The notes under the pieces are model-generated. The model made no database searches. It was not told where the DNA came from and saw only the letters and a program-made list of their open reading frames with translations. Both the position numbers and the translations under genes were made by a program. This document shows, in pieces, positions 62,520 to 64,000 of a DNA stretch of 64,000 nucleotides. Each line of letters starts with the position of its first letter. Position 1 is the first letter of the stretch. Source of the stretch: Haematobia irritans (Eukaryota > Arthropoda > Insecta > Diptera > Muscidae); assembly GCF_050003625.1 (NCBI RefSeq), contig NC_134398.1:78958003-79022002 (forward strand). Reading direction: 5' to 3'.

Positions 62520-63370
62520 ATTGTTTTGAAAAGTCGCCATATTTTCATCGATATATTTTGAACCACTTAACTTATCACAGATCCAATTATACACGTTTGT
62601 TCGTCATCTCAATACCTTGCATTCAAGTACAAACAACGATATAAACGAACATTTCTAGCTCGAGGTATAATTTGTTTAGTGAAAAAAGTCAGAAAAACTA
62701 AAAATAACGGGATATCTCAAAAACGGTTCCATAAAAATTTTTTTAACCTTCATTTTCGAATTCAGCAGATCAAAATACATAAAAGTTATCAAATGTACAT
62801 TTTCAGTGTAAACTAGTGTTAACAAACACCACACAAAAATTCATATTTGGATATATAAAAACAAGATCACTTCGGTATTAGGGAGATAACACAAAGGGGG
62901 GGCAAAAGAAAGCAGCTGATTTTTATCAATTTAGAATCTTGAAATATTAACTAATAAACCACAAAAAACCCATTGGAGACTTCAGGGGGGAATACAACTA
63001 AAACTCTACATGAAATTTATATAAGAACGAACGAACACGAAACAATGAGACTGACAAAAATTGATTTTATAACAAATTTAAACCAATTTTTACAAGTTTT
63101 TTTTTTTTATTTTAAAATATAGTTAATACCATTTAATTCAATAATCATTTCGATTTATTTCGATATCATTTTTTTTCTTTTGTTTTATTTATTTAAAAGT
63201 GCACTTAATTTTATACTTTTTCACACTTCAAACACCAACTGCTTACTTGCTCCCTCTTTTGAAGCCGTTCTCAAAGAGTACAGATGGAATAAAACAAAAA
63301 CAAATACACATTGTAAAACCTTGTTTACATAAGAAACAGTGATGCCGCACTTTTTGACAAATTTCTAACT
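62520..63370. other. Right part of the 4.4-kb TIR element, nothing coding
   Basis: AT-rich, with no ORF or repeat that I recognise. It presumably belongs to the host TIR element. Confidence 0.5.
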
Positions 63371-63409
63371 TTGATTTTTTATTTTTGGCCAAAGGGATCG
63401 ACCACTGTG

Positions 63410-63799
63410 CTCTCGTACCCTCTCGACCGCCTGCACAAACGAGCGCCTCTGCCTTCTCTTCTTAATGGAATCCCTCGATCTTGTGCTGCCTCTGCACGTA
63501 TTTCCTCCTTTTATGTTGTTTCAGGCCATTTTCTATCTCAAACATTCTCCTGCACACTTCGCATTCAAACCCGGCTGGCTGGGTAGGCTGCGGCACTTGC
63601 TGCTATTGTTGTGGTTGCGGCTGCTGTTGTTCTTGGAGCTGTTGTTCTTGGCGCTCCTGCTGCTGTTGGTATTCCGCCCGGGCTCTACCACGTTGCTGCT
63701 GCCTCGTGGATCGTCGCTGATGTTGTTGCGTTGCATCACCCGGCTGCTGCTGTTGACGTTGTGACCGCAACTGCGGATATAGCTGCTGGTGCTGACGTT
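63410..63799 (-). pseudogene. R2 ORF N terminus: Gln-rich tract joined to zinc finger, unit 3
   Basis: Reading down from 63790: YPQLRSQ(R)QQQQPGDA, Gln-rich tract, PQPQQ*QQVPQPTQPAGFE, then CEVCRRMFEIENGLKQH. The in-frame TAG is the same as in units 1 and 2. One base change after KRRK breaks the finger's last Cys region. This continuous copy is the reference for the nested LINE insertion site. Confidence 0.85.
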
Positions 63800-64000
63800 A
63801 GGTTAGGTTAGGTTAGGTTAAAGTGGCCGCCCGATTAAGATTCAGGCTCACTTAGACTATTCAGTCCATTGTGATACCACATTAACTAAAAGTACCTATT
63901 ACATATGGGCACTTCTAGTTTTAACCGCTGAACCTTCTTGATTATTTTTCTTTGTTGAACCAACCAGATTGTTCCAAAAACAGTAGCAGACTGCTTAAGT
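63799..64000 (-). mobile_element. LINE 3' end (minus), cut by the window edge
   Basis: Starts with four TTAGG units (63798-63818), then AAAGTGGCCGCCCGATTAAG, the inverted stem-loop (63886-63922) and the reverse complement of SGWFNK coding sequence, matching 17545-17751 of the LINE. Its tail lies directly in R2 coding sequence at GCTGACGTT. Confidence 0.9.

Larger units (their letters stand above)
59004..63409. mobile_element. 4.4-kb TIR element inside R2, unit 3, itself carrying nested elements
   Basis: Ends CACAGTGGTCG ... CGACCACTGTG are 11-bp inverted repeats, with GGCCAAAAATA also inverted a little further in. A 3-bp duplication, CTC (59001-59003 and 63410-63412), flanks it, and units 1 and 2 show the empty site GCCGCTCGTACC. 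CAC...GTG ends with a 3-bp duplication fit CACTA/Chapaev-type elements, but no transposase remains, so the class is tentative. Its own sequence contains diverged ~150-bp tandem units at 59155-62510. Confidence 0.88.
49171..63799. repeat. Tandem rDNA/R2 compound unit 3 (incomplete, diverging on the right)
   Basis: Nearly identical to unit 2 from 49171 to about 57620. After that the 28S and R2 parts are visibly more diverged and carry different insertions, and the unit ends inside the R2 5' coding region at a LINE tail at 63799. Confidence 0.92.
57703..63799 (-). mobile_element. R2 retrotransposon, unit 3, without the nested LINE but with a 4.4-kb TIR insertion
   Basis: 3' junction with 28S at 57702/57703. 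R2 pieces are 57703-59003 and 63410-63799. The zinc finger and Gln-rich N terminus are continuous here (63420-63790), showing R2 before the EN/RT LINE inserted. The 5' end is lost at a LINE tail. Several indels distinguish it from unit 2 (for example near 57826 and 58290). Confidence 0.9.

Noticed and set aside
63798..63818. TTAGG repeats as a telomere
   Set aside because: They are the inverted 3' tail of a LINE and are continuous with its 3' UTR. Flies lack TTAGG telomeres.

Overview
This window reads as nuclear DNA of a dipteran, most likely a calyptrate (muscid-type) fly. The grounds are the AT-rich composition, an irritans-group mariner, fly-type 28S rRNA with an R2 retrotransposon at its specific site, Bel-Pao and Ty3/gypsy LTR elements, and interspersed repeats ending in TATACCCTCC, which from memory are very common in such flies. 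I cannot fix the species. No intact host protein gene is recognisable. Almost every readable ORF belongs to a transposable element, so the window is a nested repeat landscape with segmental duplication, probably pericentromeric or rDNA-associated heterochromatin.

Layout. 1-0.8 kb: decayed Copia pol (minus). 1.3-2.0 and 13.0-13.9 kb: two inverted copies of an unrecognised element carrying one coding exon. 3.6-8.8 kb: SINE-like units with tRNA-like B boxes, an internally deleted irritans mariner (4519-5527) and a complete non-autonomous element with 153-bp central tandem repeats (6396-8230), Helentron/DINE-like in layout. 8.8-14.4 kb: mostly unassigned AT-rich DNA with repeat ends. 14.5-17.75 kb: a degenerate I/LOA-type LINE (RT plus RNase H) whose 3' tail is telomere-like (TAACC)n. 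17.75-19.5 kb: a small two-exon gene-like segment split by another 153-bp-repeat element. 19.9-24.1 kb: a young gypsy element with apparently identical LTRs and one intact 959-codon ORF that joins Gag directly to integrase, with protease, RT and RNase H missing.

From 24.5 kb to the end there are three head-to-tail copies of a compound unit; units 2 and 3 are offset by exactly 15,367 bp. Each unit holds (a) a 153-bp-repeat element with a 5'-truncated LINE inserted in it and, in units 2 and 3, (b) a Bel-Pao element inserted in 28S rDNA. All units hold (c) 28S rRNA fragments (minus) with (d) an internally deleted R2 at the canonical 28S site. In units 1 and 2 a second EN/RT LINE (e) sits inside the glutamine-rich 5' coding region of R2. 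Units 1 and 2 also carry (f) the upstream 28S part, (g) two LINE 3' ends and (h) the two-exon segment. The units differ by clean insertions: a TIR element only in unit 1, Bel only in units 2 and 3, and the EN/RT LINE only in units 1 and 2. Unit 3 alone has a 4.4-kb TIR element that itself contains two further insertions, one of which contains a third. These act as dated markers for the order of amplification.

The elements relate to each other as hosts and parasites: rDNA hosts R2, R2 hosts a LINE and a TIR element, and the tandem-repeat elements host LINEs. The most unusual items are the rDNA/R2 amplicon, the Gag-integrase fusion element with a SAP domain and heat-shock-like LTR motifs, and a roughly 15-copy motif array in the Bel leader.
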